A stretch of DNA of 58,715 bases from Acidobacteriota bacterium (lineage in GTDB: Bacteria; Acidobacteriota; Thermoanaerobaculia; Multivoradales; Multivoraceae), in NCBI GenBank assembly GCA_003388555.1, contig QQVD01000026.1, forward strand, positions 1 to 58,715, written 5' to 3'. The position numbers and the translations under genes are program-made. The notes beneath the pieces are model-generated. The model worked only from the letters and a program-made list of their open reading frames with translations, searched no databases and had not been told where the DNA came from. This document shows, in pieces, positions 7,794 through 16,976 of the stretch (position 1 is its first letter; the number at the start of each line of letters is the position of its first letter).

Positions 7794-8756
7794 ATGCAGC
7801 CACGCGACGCCGCCCGAAGACTCGCCGCCGTGCACGGCGCCCTCGACACCGCGGTGATCGGTCAGCAGGAGCTCAAGCGGGCGCTGCTCGAGGCGCTGCT
7901 GGTCGGCGGTCACGTGCTGATCGAGGGCGTGCCAGGCCTGGCCAAGACCCGCGCTGTCAACGCCCTCGCCCAGGCCTGCGGCGTCGACTTCAAGCGCCTC
8001 CAGTTCACTCCCGACCTGCTGCCGGCCGACATCGTCGGCTCGCAGATCTACAGCGCCGCCAAGGAGCGCTTCGAGACCCGCATCGGGCCGATCTTCGCCC
8101 ACTTCGTGCTCGCCGACGAGATCAACCGCGCCGCTCCCAAGGTGCAGGCGGCGCTGCTCGAGGCGATGCAGGAGCGCCAGGTGACCATCGCCGGCGAGAC
8201 CCACCGACTTCCCGCTCCCTTCCTGGTCTTCGCCACCCAGAACCCGGTCGAGCACGAAGGCACCTATCCGCTTCCGGAGGCGCAGGTCGACCGCTTCCTG
8301 TTCAAGCTGGTCGTCGGCTACCCGGAGCTCGACGAGGAGCAACGGATGGTGCGCCTGGTGATGGACGAGACCGAGCCGCCACACCTGGCGGCGGTGCTCG
8401 ACGCGGCGACGATCCTCGAGCTGCAGACGGCGGCCCGGAGCGTCTTTGTCGAGGACCGCATCGTCGCCTACGCCGCCGGCCTGGTGGCTGCGACCCGAGA
8501 TCCGAGGCCGCACGGGATCGAGCTCGGCGATCTGGTCGAGCTCGGCGCCTCGCCACGCGCCTCGATCGCGCTGGTCGTCGCGGCGCGCGCGCACGCCCTG
8601 CTCGACGGACGCGAGAGCGTCGTGCCCGAGGACGTCAAGGCGGTGGCGCCGCGGGTGCTGCGCCATCGGCTGCTGCTGAGCTACCACGCCGAGGCGGAGG
8701 GTGTGCGTGCCGACGAGATCGTCGAGATGCTGCTCGGTGGAGTCCCGGTCGCCTGA
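7794..8756 (+). CDS. MoxR-family AAA+ ATPase
   Basis: A 320-residue AAA+ ATPase of the MoxR group, thought to act as a chaperone with von Willebrand factor A proteins. Walker A is GVPGLAKT (about residues 46-53), Walker B is VLADEINR, sensor 1 is FATQNPVE, and the AAA lid-type C-terminus follows. Start ATG 7794 has AGGAG at 7783-7787. It is the first gene of a five-gene run (MoxR, DUF58, short membrane protein, VWA, VWA fusion), the usual partners of this ATPase in Bat-type operons. The 95-bp gap before the DUF58 gene is the widest in the run. Confidence 0.95.
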   Translation: MQPRDAARRLAAVHGALDTAVIGQQELKRALLEALLVGGHVLIEGVPGLAKTRAVNALAQACGVDFKRLQFTPDLLPADIVGSQIYSAAKERFETRIGPIFAHFVLADEINRAAPKVQAALLEAMQERQVTIAGETHRLPAPFLVFATQNPVEHEGTYPLPEAQVDRFLFKLVVGYPELDEEQRMVRLVMDETEPPHLAAVLDAATILELQTAARSVFVEDRIVAYAAGLVAATRDPRPHGIELGDLVELGASPRASIALVVAARAHALLDGRESVVPEDVKAVAPRVLRHRLLLSYHAEAEGVRADEIVEMLLGGVPVA

Positions 8757-8851
8757 GCGGCCGCCGCGCTCCCAGCGCGCCTCCGCGCTCACCAGCGCGG
8801 ACGAAGCTCGAAGCGCTCGAGTCGCCTAAACGCCGCAGAAACTCGCTCCCG

Positions 8852-9817
8852 ATGCAGCCCGTCCACCGCTCCCTACCCATCCGTCGCCGACCGGAGACGA
8901 CACCCGGTGGCTCCGAGCGCGAGCTGCTGCGAGCGGTCGCCGCGCTCGAGCTCGCGGCGCGTCGCGAAGCGGCCACGCTGCTCGGCGGTGAGCACCGGTC
9001 GGCCTTCGTCGGTGAGGGTCTCGACTTCCACGAGTCGCGTCGGTATCTCCCGGGCGAACCGGTGCGCCGCATCGACTGGCGGATCACGGCGCGCCTGGGG
9101 GAGCCCTTCGTGCAACTCCACCACGAAGAGCGCCAGCGCCGGATCGTTCTCGCCATCGACATCTCGGATTCGATGCGCTACGGCTGGCAGCGCCGCAGCA
9201 AGCTCGAGACCGCCGTGCTCGTCGCCGCCACGCTGGGAGTCGCGGCCAGCGAGCACGGCGATCAGCTGGGATGGCTCACCTTCGACGACAGCGTCCGTCG
9301 ACGGGTACTGCCGCGCCGGGCTCGCCGCACGTTGCGTCCGATGCTCGCCGACCTGCTGCGCGAGCTCTCACCGGACAGCGACCTGTCGCTCTGCGCACGC
9401 GGCTCGGATCTGCGCGCGGCCCTTCACGCCGTCGGCGCCCTGCGCGGCCCGCGCGCGCTCGTCTACCTCGTGTCCGACTTCCTCGACCCCGACCTCGAGG
9501 ACGACCTGCGGCGCCTGCGCAGACGGCACGACACCACCTGCGTGCGGATCGTCGAGCCGCTCGACGAGGCGGCGCTGCCGCGGCGACTGCGGCGCTGGGT
9601 GCGCCCCGCCGAGGGCCCGACGCAGACCCGGTTCGCGGCGGCGACGGCCAACGCCGCCAGCCGAGCCCTCGGCGATCACATCGAGGGACAGCTGCGCCGC
9701 CACAGCGACGCGGCGGTAGAGGTCTCGACCGCCGACGGAGTCGGCGACGTGCTCCGGCGCGCGATGGAGCGCCGGCGGGCCGGGCTGAGGAGGCGGTCGT
9801 TCGGGCCTTCGCGATGA
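8852..9817 (+). CDS. DUF58 domain protein (VWA-like)
   Basis: A 321-residue DUF58 protein. The signature FHESRRYLPGEPVRRIDW is followed by a VWA-like fold with the metal-site motif DISDSM. Unlike many DUF58 proteins it has no evident membrane helices, so it is probably cytosolic and recruited by the MoxR ATPase. Start ATG 8852 (MQPVHRSLPIRR). The ending overlaps the next gene by ATGA (9814-9817), supporting co-translation. Confidence 0.92.
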   Translation: MQPVHRSLPIRRRPETTPGGSERELLRAVAALELAARREAATLLGGEHRSAFVGEGLDFHESRRYLPGEPVRRIDWRITARLGEPFVQLHHEERQRRIVLAIDISDSMRYGWQRRSKLETAVLVAATLGVAASEHGDQLGWLTFDDSVRRRVLPRRARRTLRPMLADLLRELSPDSDLSLCARGSDLRAALHAVGALRGPRALVYLVSDFLDPDLEDDLRRLRRRHDTTCVRIVEPLDEAALPRRLRRWVRPAEGPTQTRFAAATANAASRALGDHIEGQLRRHSDAAVEVSTADGVGDVLRRAMERRRAGLRRRSFGPSR

Positions 9818-10380
9818 TCACCGTGCTCGAACGACTGGTTCGCGCCGCGCTGAGTGGGGTGCGCACTCCGTGGCCCGCGGTCGAGCGGCGGCTGCCCGAG
9901 CCTCCAGCCGATCCGGCCGCCCTCTTCGACGTCGAGCGCGCATTCTGGTTCTCGCTGACGCTGGGGGCGATCGCGCTGCTGGCGTTCGCTGCCGTCCTCT
10001 GGAGCAACCGGCGGCGGCCGGTGCAGCCGGCCGACGCCGGCGCACCCTTGCCAGGCCCTCGAGGCGGCGACGACGATCTCGCGTCGCGGGTGCGCAGACT
10101 CGAGCTGCAGGCGGCAGCCAGCGGCGACTACCGCACCGGCTGCCACCGGCTCGCCCGCCTGGTGCGCGAGCAGCTGCGGCAGCGACTGGGCCTGCCGCAG
10201 GCGGTGGCGCGCACGGCGCAGGAGCTGGCCGCGCTCGAGCCCGATGCCGGCGTCGACGAACTGCTCTTCGCGCTGCGCGAGCGCCGCTTCGGTCGTCGTG
10301 CGCCTCGGCGCCACGAGTTCCAGGACCTCTGCCGGCGCACCGTACGCACTCTCGACGCGGCGGGAGGCAGGGAATCCTGA
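9814..10380 (+). CDS. Single-pass membrane protein of Bat operon (DUF4381-like)
   Basis: A 188-residue protein with one clear membrane helix (WFSLTLGAIALLAFAAVLW, about residues 45-63) followed by a basic stop-transfer NRRR and a helical cytoplasmic domain rich in Arg and Leu. In Bat-type operons this place is taken by DUF4381-like proteins; the assignment rests mainly on position and topology. It overlaps the DUF58 gene by 4 bp and the next VWA gene by 1 bp (TGATG). Confidence 0.65.
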   Translation: MITVLERLVRAALSGVRTPWPAVERRLPEPPADPAALFDVERAFWFSLTLGAIALLAFAAVLWSNRRRPVQPADAGAPLPGPRGGDDDLASRVRRLELQAAASGDYRTGCHRLARLVREQLRQRLGLPQAVARTAQELAALEPDAGVDELLFALRERRFGRRAPRRHEFQDLCRRTVRTLDAAGGRES

Positions 10381-11399
10381 TGTCGCTGCCGATTGTCGGA
10401 CTCGACGTGCAGCTCGGCCAGCCCTGGGCGCTGGTGGCGATGGTGTTGATCCCGGCGCACCTCTGGTTCGCCCGCCGCCGCACCCGTCGAGCATCCCTGC
10501 CGCACGGTCCGCTGCAGCTTGCGCCGCCGACGACCGACGCGGGATCCGGCCGCGGGCCGGCGCCCGTGCTCGAAGTGCTGCTGATCGGGCTGTCAGTGCT
10601 GTGTCTGGCGCGACCGCAGCTCGTCGACGACTTCGAGACGGTGCAGGAGGAGGGCATCGATCTCGCCCTGGTGCTCGACATCTCGGCCTCGATGCAGGCC
10701 GACGACCTGAGGCCCAACCGTCTCGAGGCACTCAAGGCCCTGGCCGGCGACCTGGTGCGCCGCAGCTCCGGCAACCGGATCGGCGTCTACGTCTTCGCCA
10801 AGCACGTCTTCACCCAAACGCCGCTGACCACCGACACCGACCTGCTCGACGAGCTGATCGGCGAGCTGCGCTACGAGACCATCCAGCACGGCGAGAGCGG
10901 CGGCACCGCGCTCGGCGACGCTCTCCTCATCGCCCTCGATGCGCTCGAGCGACAACGTCTCGAGGGCCGTTCGCAGACCATCGTCGCGTTCACCGACGGC
11001 GAGTCGAACGACGGCATCGATCCGCTGCTCGCGGCGCGCGCCCTGCGCGATCAGGGAGTGGCGCTGCAGGTGGTCGGAGTGGGCCGCACCGAGCCGGTGC
11101 CCGTCTCGGTCTACGGGCGTGCCTTCATCAACAGCGAGGACGAGCACCTGCACACGCAGCTGCAGGAGGAGCAGCTGCAGGAGGTCGCCGCCGCCGCCGG
11201 CGGCACCTACCGCCACGCCGAGAGCCTCGGCCTGCTCGAAGCGGTCTTCGCCGAGCTCGCCGAGCTGACCACCGCGCCGCTCGACGTGCGCCGCCACGTC
11301 GCCAGGCGTTCGCTGGTGCCGCACGTCGCCATGGCGATGTTGTTCCTCTTCGCCGGCTGGACCGTCGCCGAGAGCGCACGCAGGAGCCCCCTGAGATGA
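10380..11399 (+). CDS. VWA domain membrane protein (BatA-like)
   Basis: A 339-residue protein with two N-terminal hydrophobic segments (about 15-30 and 60-78), a von Willebrand factor A domain, and a C-terminal membrane helix (VAMAMLFLFAGWTVAES). The MIDAS motif DISAS (about 100), the conserved Thr region and TDGES complete a metal-binding site. This is BatA topology, with the VWA domain between helices. The start at 10380 overlaps the preceding stop (TGATG), and the stop overlaps the next start (ATGA 11396-11399). Confidence 0.92.
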   Translation: MSLPIVGLDVQLGQPWALVAMVLIPAHLWFARRRTRRASLPHGPLQLAPPTTDAGSGRGPAPVLEVLLIGLSVLCLARPQLVDDFETVQEEGIDLALVLDISASMQADDLRPNRLEALKALAGDLVRRSSGNRIGVYVFAKHVFTQTPLTTDTDLLDELIGELRYETIQHGESGGTALGDALLIALDALERQRLEGRSQTIVAFTDGESNDGIDPLLAARALRDQGVALQVVGVGRTEPVPVSVYGRAFINSEDEHLHTQLQEEQLQEVAAAAGGTYRHAESLGLLEAVFAELAELTTAPLDVRRHVARRSLVPHVAMAMLFLFAGWTVAESARRSPLR

Positions 11400-13459
11400 C
11401 CCTCGGCCTGCTCGACGGCTTCGGCCAGCCGCTGGCGTTCCTGGCGCTGCTGCCGGTGCTCGCCCTCTTGCTGCGTTCCTGGCGCGGCCAGACTGGAGTG
11501 CTGCGCTGGATCGAGGAGCACACCGGGCGCCGCTTCACCCATCGCTGGACCCGGCACTCACGCCGCTCGCTGACGCTGCACTTCCTCCTCCTCGCCAGCG
11601 GCGCGGCCACCCTGACGATCGCAGCGGCGCGACCGTTCACGGTCGGCGATCTCGAGGTCGAGAGCGATCGGCGCGCCGTCGTCCTGCTGGTCGACGCCTC
11701 GCTCAGCATGGGAGCGCCCGACGTCCCGACGTCGGCGGGCGGGACGACCACACGGATGCAGGCCGCCAGGCAGTTCCTGCTCGAGCTGGTGGCGGCCCTG
11801 CCGGAGACCCGCTTCGCGCTGGTCTCGTTCAGCGGCGAGCCCGTGGTGCACAGCCCACCGACCTTCGATCACCTCGGCCTGCGCTCGGTGCTCTCCAACC
11901 TGCACACCCACGTCAGCGTGCCTCGTTCCGGCACCCGCTACGGGTCGGCGTTCGAGGCCGCGGCGGCGCTCGTCGACGACAGCGAGGACCCGGTCGATCT
12001 GGTCCTGATCAGCGACGGCGAGCTCCCCGACGAGGACGCGACCGCCTACGAGGCGGGCCTCGACCTGCTCGAGCTCGGCGGCATCCCCGTGCACACCGTG
12101 GGCGTCGGAGGTACCGCACCGGTGCGCATGCGGCTGCTCGACCTGCAGGACGTCTGGGACGGCGCCGCCGAGCCGGCAACCGTCGGCGAGTACGAGACCC
12201 GCCGAGTCGACGACGATCTGCGGCGGATCGCCGAGCGCACCGAGGGCAGCTTCCGCTTGGCGACCGGAGACGGCGCCGTCGCGGAGCTGGCGAACGAACT
12301 GTCGCAGCCCGGACCCGGCGCAGCGGTCGGTGTGCGCGGGCGGCAGGATCTCGCCCACCTGTTCGTCGGCGCCTTCCTCCTCCTGCTGCTGCACGAGCTG
12401 TGGTGGCTGAGCGACACCGATCGCAGACGATGGATCGACGGCCGTCGCGAGTCGGCGGAGGACCGCTCGCCACCGACTGCATGGGACGATCCGGCAGACT
12501 CTGCGAAGGGCAGCCGCCGTGGCCAGAGGGCCCCTCGACGCGCCGGTCTGCTCGCCGTCGCTCCGTTCCTGCTGCTCGCCGAGTGCCCCGAGCCTGGAGG
12601 GTCGTTCTTCCGCGTGCTCGGCACCGCCACTCTCAACGAGCTGGGCCGTGATCTCTTCGCCGTGCGCGAAGACCTCGGCGCCAAGATGGCCTTCCGCCAG
12701 GCCGCGATGCTCGGCTACCGACGAGAGGTCAGTCGCACCAACCTCGCCACCGTAGAACTGGTCACCGACGGCCCGCAGCACGCCCACGCCACCTTCGAGC
12801 AGGTGCTGGTCGACCATCCGGGCCACCGAGCCGCCGAGCTCGGCGACGGTTGGGCCCTGTACGCATGGGGCGAGTCGGAGCTCGACGCCGAGGCCTGCGA
12901 GACGGAGCGCACCCGGGTGTTGTGGACCCAGGCGCGGTCCCGGTTCGCGGCCGCGGCGCGGCCGGCGCTGTGGCTCACCCGCGGCAGCGAGCTGGCCGGG
13001 GCAGCGCGCGTCAATCTCGACGAGATCGACCGCCACCTGGCCGAGCTCGACGTCATCGATGCGCGTTGCGAGCAGCCGCCACCGGCCGGCGGTGGTGGTG
13101 GTGGTGGTGGTGGTGGTGGTGGTGGTGGCGGCGGTGGCGATCAAGGCGACTCGACCCAGTCCGACGAGCCCGGAGAGCCTCCTCCCGGCCCGGCGGGCAG
13201 CGAGGATCCGGACAGTGACCGGGACCGCGACCAAGACCAAGACCCGGATCAGGAGCCCCCGGACGGCGACCCGGGAGGTGGCGGTGGAGCTGGCGGAGCG
13301 CCGCCGCCTCTCACCGAGGATGAGCGCGAGCAGATCGCCGAGGCGCTGGGACGGATCCGCCAAGAGGCGGCGCAGGCATCGGGCTTCCACCACACCGGCC
13401 ATTCGCAGATCAACCCCGACACGGCGGCCGAGGGACAGGGGCAGCGCCGCCGCTGGTAG
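11396..13459 (+). CDS. VWA protein fused to a poly-Gly/acidic tail (BatB-BatC-like)
   Basis: A 687-residue protein. Residues 1-330 look like BatB: N-terminal helices, a VWA domain with MIDAS DASLS (about 100) and SDGE, then a helix (HLFVGAFLLLLLHELWWL, about 320-337). From about 380 a second hydrophobic stretch and a helical region with TPR-like spacing follow, matching the BatC position. The end is low complexity: 17 consecutive Gly (13088-13138), then a Pro/Asp/Glu/Gln-rich acidic segment. In many genomes BatB and BatC are separate genes, so this reads as a fusion. The TPR call is tentative. Confidence 0.8.
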   Translation: MTLGLLDGFGQPLAFLALLPVLALLLRSWRGQTGVLRWIEEHTGRRFTHRWTRHSRRSLTLHFLLLASGAATLTIAAARPFTVGDLEVESDRRAVVLLVDASLSMGAPDVPTSAGGTTTRMQAARQFLLELVAALPETRFALVSFSGEPVVHSPPTFDHLGLRSVLSNLHTHVSVPRSGTRYGSAFEAAAALVDDSEDPVDLVLISDGELPDEDATAYEAGLDLLELGGIPVHTVGVGGTAPVRMRLLDLQDVWDGAAEPATVGEYETRRVDDDLRRIAERTEGSFRLATGDGAVAELANELSQPGPGAAVGVRGRQDLAHLFVGAFLLLLLHELWWLSDTDRRRWIDGRRESAEDRSPPTAWDDPADSAKGSRRGQRAPRRAGLLAVAPFLLLAECPEPGGSFFRVLGTATLNELGRDLFAVREDLGAKMAFRQAAMLGYRREVSRTNLATVELVTDGPQHAHATFEQVLVDHPGHRAAELGDGWALYAWGESELDAEACETERTRVLWTQARSRFAAAARPALWLTRGSELAGAARVNLDEIDRHLAELDVIDARCEQPPPAGGGGGGGGGGGGGGGGGDQGDSTQSDEPGEPPPGPAGSEDPDSDRDRDQDQDPDQEPPDGDPGGGGGAGGAPPPLTEDEREQIAEALGRIRQEAAQASGFHHTGHSQINPDTAAEGQGQRRRW
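13088..13138 (+). repeat. GGT microsatellite encoding 17 glycines
   Basis: Twelve uninterrupted GGT codons (13091-13126), flanked by GGC and one more GGT, give 17 Gly in frame inside the VWA fusion gene. Because the unit is a codon, slippage would change linker length without breaking the frame. Confidence 0.9.
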
Positions 13460-13484
13460 GGCCGCCCCGGCCCCACCGCCATCG

Positions 13485-13505
13485 CCGCCCGCGCTTGCGC
13501 GGCGG
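13485..13505 (+). terminator. GC hairpin after the Bat-type operon
   Basis: ccgcccgcgc-tt-gcgcggcgg forms a stem with one bulged C, 26 nt after the stop of the VWA fusion gene. There is no T-tract. The 238-bp gap to the next gene supports a transcription boundary here. Confidence 0.4.
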
Positions 13506-13697
13506 ACGCGAGCGGCGAACTCTTGCACCGCCTGCTGCGTACTTGATCCGAAGTTCACGGTCGCCAGCCAGGATGAGGCGACGCCCGGCGGCCCACGGAT
13601 CCTCGCGATGCCTTGGGGCGCCGCGGGCGCGGCAGGACCGGGAGCGTCCCGGATGACGGGCGTGGGCATTCACAACACGAAGAGAGGGAGTACGCCA

Positions 13698-14075
13698 ATG
13701 TCGGTCGCCGAGATCGGGAAGAGACTCGTGGAGCTGTGCCAGAAGGGTGAGAACCGCCAGGCCGTGGAGGAGCTCTACGCCGACGAAGTGGTCACCATCG
13801 AGGGCCAGGGCAGCGACGAGATGCCGGCCCGCATGGAAGGCAAGGACGCGGTGCGGGGCAAGCACGACTGGTGGGAGAGCCACCACGAGGTCCACGACGC
13901 CACCGCCGAGGGGCCTTTCTGCGGTCACCGCGACGACCAGTTCGCGGTGCTCTTCGGTATGGACGTGACGCACAAGCAGAGCGGCCAGCGCATCGCGATG
14001 CGCGAGGTGGCGCTGTTCACCGTCGCCGACGGCAAGATCGTGCAGGAGGAGTTCCTCTACCAGACCGGCGACTGA
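13698..14075 (+). CDS. SnoaL/NTF2-like domain protein
   Basis: A 125-residue protein of SnoaL-like (NTF2 cone) type: an N-terminal helix, then EELYADEVVTIEG, the mid segment HHEVHDATAEGPFCGHRDD and the terminal strands MREVALFTVADGKIVQEEF. Such proteins are ligand-binding or isomerase-like and often uncharacterised. The start at ATG 13698 is supported by a gagggag ribosome site at 13684-13690; the frame runs open far upstream through the previous gene. It stands alone, converging on the phosphoesterase. Confidence 0.82.
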   Translation: MSVAEIGKRLVELCQKGENRQAVEELYADEVVTIEGQGSDEMPARMEGKDAVRGKHDWWESHHEVHDATAEGPFCGHRDDQFAVLFGMDVTHKQSGQRIAMREVALFTVADGKIVQEEFLYQTGD

Positions 14076-14112
14076 GTGGCGCGGGCCCGGGGTCCCGGCT
14101 CCTGCGGCGGCG

Positions 14113-15021
14113 TCAGTCGGCGTCGGGGTCCGGCCTGGTGCCGATCACGCCCGCGACGTGCTCGCCGAGTGCCGCCAGCACGTCGCCGCTCTTTCGGCCG
14201 AGGCGATGGCCGGCGCGCGGGAAGATGTGGTGCGAGATCGGCGAGAACTCGTTCTCGTCCTCGAAGTAGAGGTAGTGGGTGATGCCGATCCAGGTGCCAC
14301 GGATCCGGATCAGGTTGAACGAGTTGCGCTCGCGCTCGCGGCCGCGGCCGCGCCGCGATGTCGCGGTTCCGGCCTGCACGACGATGGCGCCGCGATCGCG
14401 CGGTCCCTCGAAGAAGAAGTCGAGAGAGTCACCGATGAACGCGCGGTGCAGGTGGCCGCCGAGCACCAGGTCGACCCGCGCCTGCACGAAGGCCCGCAGC
14501 GCCATGTCGCCGCCGAGCATGGTGCGGTCGCTCAGCGCATCCGGTGCTTCGACGAAGTGGTGGTGGGCGACCACGATGCGGGCGTCCTCCGGACCGGCAC
14601 GCTCGAGCTGAGCCACCGCCCACTCGACCTGGCGACGGGTGATGCGTCCGCGCGTGATGGTGCGGCGCGGCGACGTCGAGTCGAGGGCGACGACCAGCAG
14701 TCCGGGCAGCTGGAGCACCGCCTCGCGCTCGGCGCCGAGGTGCTCGCGGTAGGCGCGGTAGGGGTCGGTGAGGCGCTCCCAGATCCGGTAGAGCGGCACG
14801 TCGTGGTTGCCCGGCACCACCACCCGCGGTACCTGCGGCAGCATGCCGATCAGAGCCCTGGCCTGCTGGAACTGGTGCGGCTTGGCACGTTGTGTGAAAT
14901 CGCCGCTGAGCACGAGCACGTCCGGCTCGAGCGAAGCGGACAGGCGGACCAACGCCTCGGCGACGTGGTTGAGGAACGGAGGCCCGCAGTGGATGTCCGA
15001 GACGTGGAGCAGCGTGGTCAC
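14113..15021 (-). CDS. Calcineurin-like metallophosphoesterase
   Basis: A cytosolic metallophosphoesterase of about 302 residues with all five metal-ligand blocks: SDIHCG, VLSGDFTQ, VPGNHD, VAHHHF and GGHLH. The substrate may be a cyclic nucleotide, nucleotide or lipid phosphate; sequence alone does not decide. No ATG lies near the N-terminus. GTG 15021 is chosen because the fold begins right after it, but an in-frame TTG seven codons upstream is possible and no clear ribosome site distinguishes them. It is divergent from the lipid operon, so the two may share a control region (15022-15192). Confidence 0.85.
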   Translation of the reverse strand: MTTLLHVSDIHCGPPFLNHVAEALVRLSASLEPDVLVLSGDFTQRAKPHQFQQARALIGMLPQVPRVVVPGNHDVPLYRIWERLTDPYRAYREHLGAEREAVLQLPGLLVVALDSTSPRRTITRGRITRRQVEWAVAQLERAGPEDARIVVAHHHFVEAPDALSDRTMLGGDMALRAFVQARVDLVLGGHLHRAFIGDSLDFFFEGPRDRGAIVVQAGTATSRRGRGRERERNSFNLIRIRGTWIGITHYLYFEDENEFSPISHHIFPRAGHRLGRKSGDVLAALGEHVAGVIGTRPDPDAD

Positions 15022-15192
15022 GCGCGGGTACGATAACAACCGGTTCCCGGTCCCGTAGCCCGGGCCCTCGAACCGGTACGGATTACGGCCGCGCGCAGAG
15101 GCCTCTGCCGTTCGGACCACTCCGCCGGATCCCGCCAGACAGTGCCCTCTTCCACCCGAGACAACGTAGACAACCACGGAACCGACGCCGCC

Positions 15193-16254
15193 ATGCGAGT
15201 CTGTCTCGTCTTCAATCCCTCTGCCGGGACCGCCGAACGGGTCAAGGACTTCCTGGTCCACCTGACCGGGAAGGACCGCTGGGAGATCCGCGTCCCGAGC
15301 GACGACGCTGCGCTGCGCGAGCTCGCCGACGAGATCCGCGAGGGCGAGTACGACCGGGTCGCGGTCGGCGGAGGCGACGGCTCGATCAACCGCATCGTCC
15401 AGGCGTTGGCGCCCGACTTCCCCGAGACCCCCATCTCTGTCCTCCCGTTCGGCACCGGCAACGACCTCGCCCGCTCGCTCGGCTACTCGGCGAACGAGAT
15501 GGAGGAGGCGCTTCGCTGCACGCTGGAGGGAGCGACCGTCAGGATCGACGTCGTGCGCTGGCACGGCGGCGACGAGGACGGCTGGTGCGTCAACGTCGCC
15601 AACGGCGGCTTCGGGGGCCGCGTGGCGCGCGACGTCACCTCGGACGACAAGGGACGGTGGGGACAGCTCGCCTACTGGACCACGGGGCTCGGCGCCGTGG
15701 TCGAGGCGGACGGCTACGAGGTGCGACTGGAGATCGACGGTGAGACGACGGACGAGAGGGTCGCGGGCCTCGCCGTCGCCAACGGGCGCTACGTCGGCGG
15801 CGGCTTCCCGATCGCGCGCGAGGCGTTGCTCGACGACGGCCTGCTGCACGTCACCGCGGTGCGCGCTCTGCCGCGGCTGGAGCTGCTGGCCACCGGCATG
15901 AACTACCTGCTCGGCCGCAACGGCAGCGACGAGGTACGCACCTACACCGGTCGCAGCGTCAGCGTCACCTCGGTACCCGACCTGCCCTTCAGCATCGACG
16001 GCGAGGCGGTGCAGGAGTTCGACGCCCACTTCGAGGTGCTCGAACGAGTGCTGCACGTGGTCCGCGGCCCGGGCGAGGCCGCCCTGGTCGAGGATCGAGA
16101 GGCGCGGGAGAGGAAGCGGCAGGAGCAGAGGGAGAAGGCGGAGCAGGAGGAGAGCGAGGGAGAGGAAGCCGAGGAGAAGGAAGCCGAGGAGAAGGCGGAG
16201 AGCGGCGGCGCCGCTGCCGACGGAGGCCACGGCGGCGAGGTCACCGCTCGATGA
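15193..16254 (+). CDS. Diacylglycerol kinase family lipid kinase
   Basis: A 353-residue soluble lipid kinase of the DgkB/YegS type, phosphorylating diacylglycerol or a similar lipid with ATP. Motifs are VFNPSAGT, the nucleotide-binding VAVGGGDGSINRI, and PFGTGNDLARSLG, followed by the beta-sandwich domain ending DGEAVQEF. The last 50 residues form a highly charged Glu/Lys/Arg tail with Ala/Gly end, absent from typical members. ATG 15193 is chosen over an in-frame upstream start because the first beta strand begins there. It overlaps the next gene by ATGA, the first of three such overlaps. Confidence 0.92.
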   Translation: MRVCLVFNPSAGTAERVKDFLVHLTGKDRWEIRVPSDDAALRELADEIREGEYDRVAVGGGDGSINRIVQALAPDFPETPISVLPFGTGNDLARSLGYSANEMEEALRCTLEGATVRIDVVRWHGGDEDGWCVNVANGGFGGRVARDVTSDDKGRWGQLAYWTTGLGAVVEADGYEVRLEIDGETTDERVAGLAVANGRYVGGGFPIAREALLDDGLLHVTAVRALPRLELLATGMNYLLGRNGSDEVRTYTGRSVSVTSVPDLPFSIDGEAVQEFDAHFEVLERVLHVVRGPGEAALVEDREARERKRQEQREKAEQEESEGEEAEEKEAEEKAESGGAAADGGHGGEVTAR

Positions 16255-16976
16255 AGAACGGACGGCGACTGATCCTCGCCCTGGCCGTGGCGCTGCTCGC
16301 GGCGGCGATCTGGTGGCTGGCGCGCGAGCACCTGACGCTGGAGCGGGTGGTCGCCAGCGAACAGGCGCTGCGCGTGGAGATCGAGCGCCATGCCGTGCGC
16401 AGCTGGCTGCTCGGGTTCAGCCTCTACACACTCGTCTCGCTGGTGCCCGGCACGTCGGGCAAGTCGATCGTCTTCGGCTGGCTGTTCGGGCTCTGGGCCG
16501 GCACCGCGATGGTCACCCTGGCTCTGACCCTGGCGGCCACCATCGCTTTCCTGGTCTGCAGGTATCTGCTGCGCGATTGGCTCCAGCGCCGGCTCGGCAG
16601 GCACCTGCGACGCGTCGACCGGCGCATCGAGCGTGACGGCGCCTTCTACATGCTGACCCTGCGCATGCTGCACGCCCCCTACTCGCTGGTCAACGCCTCG
16701 GCCGCGGCGTCGTCGATCGGGGTGCGTACCTTCGCCTGGACCACCTGGGTCGGCCTGCTTCCCGGCACCCTCATCTTCGTCGGACTGGGCTCGAGCCTGC
16801 CGACGCTCGAGGAGCTGCTCGAGCAGGGCGCCAGGGGCGTCGTGCGGCCCGAGCTCTTCCTCCTCCTCCTGGCCAGCGGCGCCCTGCCCTGGTGCGTGCG
16901 CTTCGTCTTCCGGCGACTGACCGGCCACTCGCCGCGCGGGCCGCTCGAGGAAGGCGCCGAGAACCACACGGCGTGA
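16251..16976 (+). CDS. TVP38/TMEM64 (VTT domain) membrane protein
   Basis: A 241-residue integral membrane protein. An N-terminal helix, then the VTT/DedA-like core with VPGTSGKSIVFGWLFG and HAPYSLVNASAAASSIGVR, and a final helix before a polar tail. VTT proteins include lipid scramblases and undecaprenyl-phosphate carriers, which fits its place between a lipid kinase and two phospholipid-synthesis genes. It overlaps both neighbours by 4 bp (ATGA at 16251, GTGA at 16973). Confidence 0.88.
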   Translation: MKNGRRLILALAVALLAAAIWWLAREHLTLERVVASEQALRVEIERHAVRSWLLGFSLYTLVSLVPGTSGKSIVFGWLFGLWAGTAMVTLALTLAATIAFLVCRYLLRDWLQRRLGRHLRRVDRRIERDGAFYMLTLRMLHAPYSLVNASAAASSIGVRTFAWTTWVGLLPGTLIFVGLGSSLPTLEELLEQGARGVVRPELFLLLLASGALPWCVRFVFRRLTGHSPRGPLEEGAENHTA

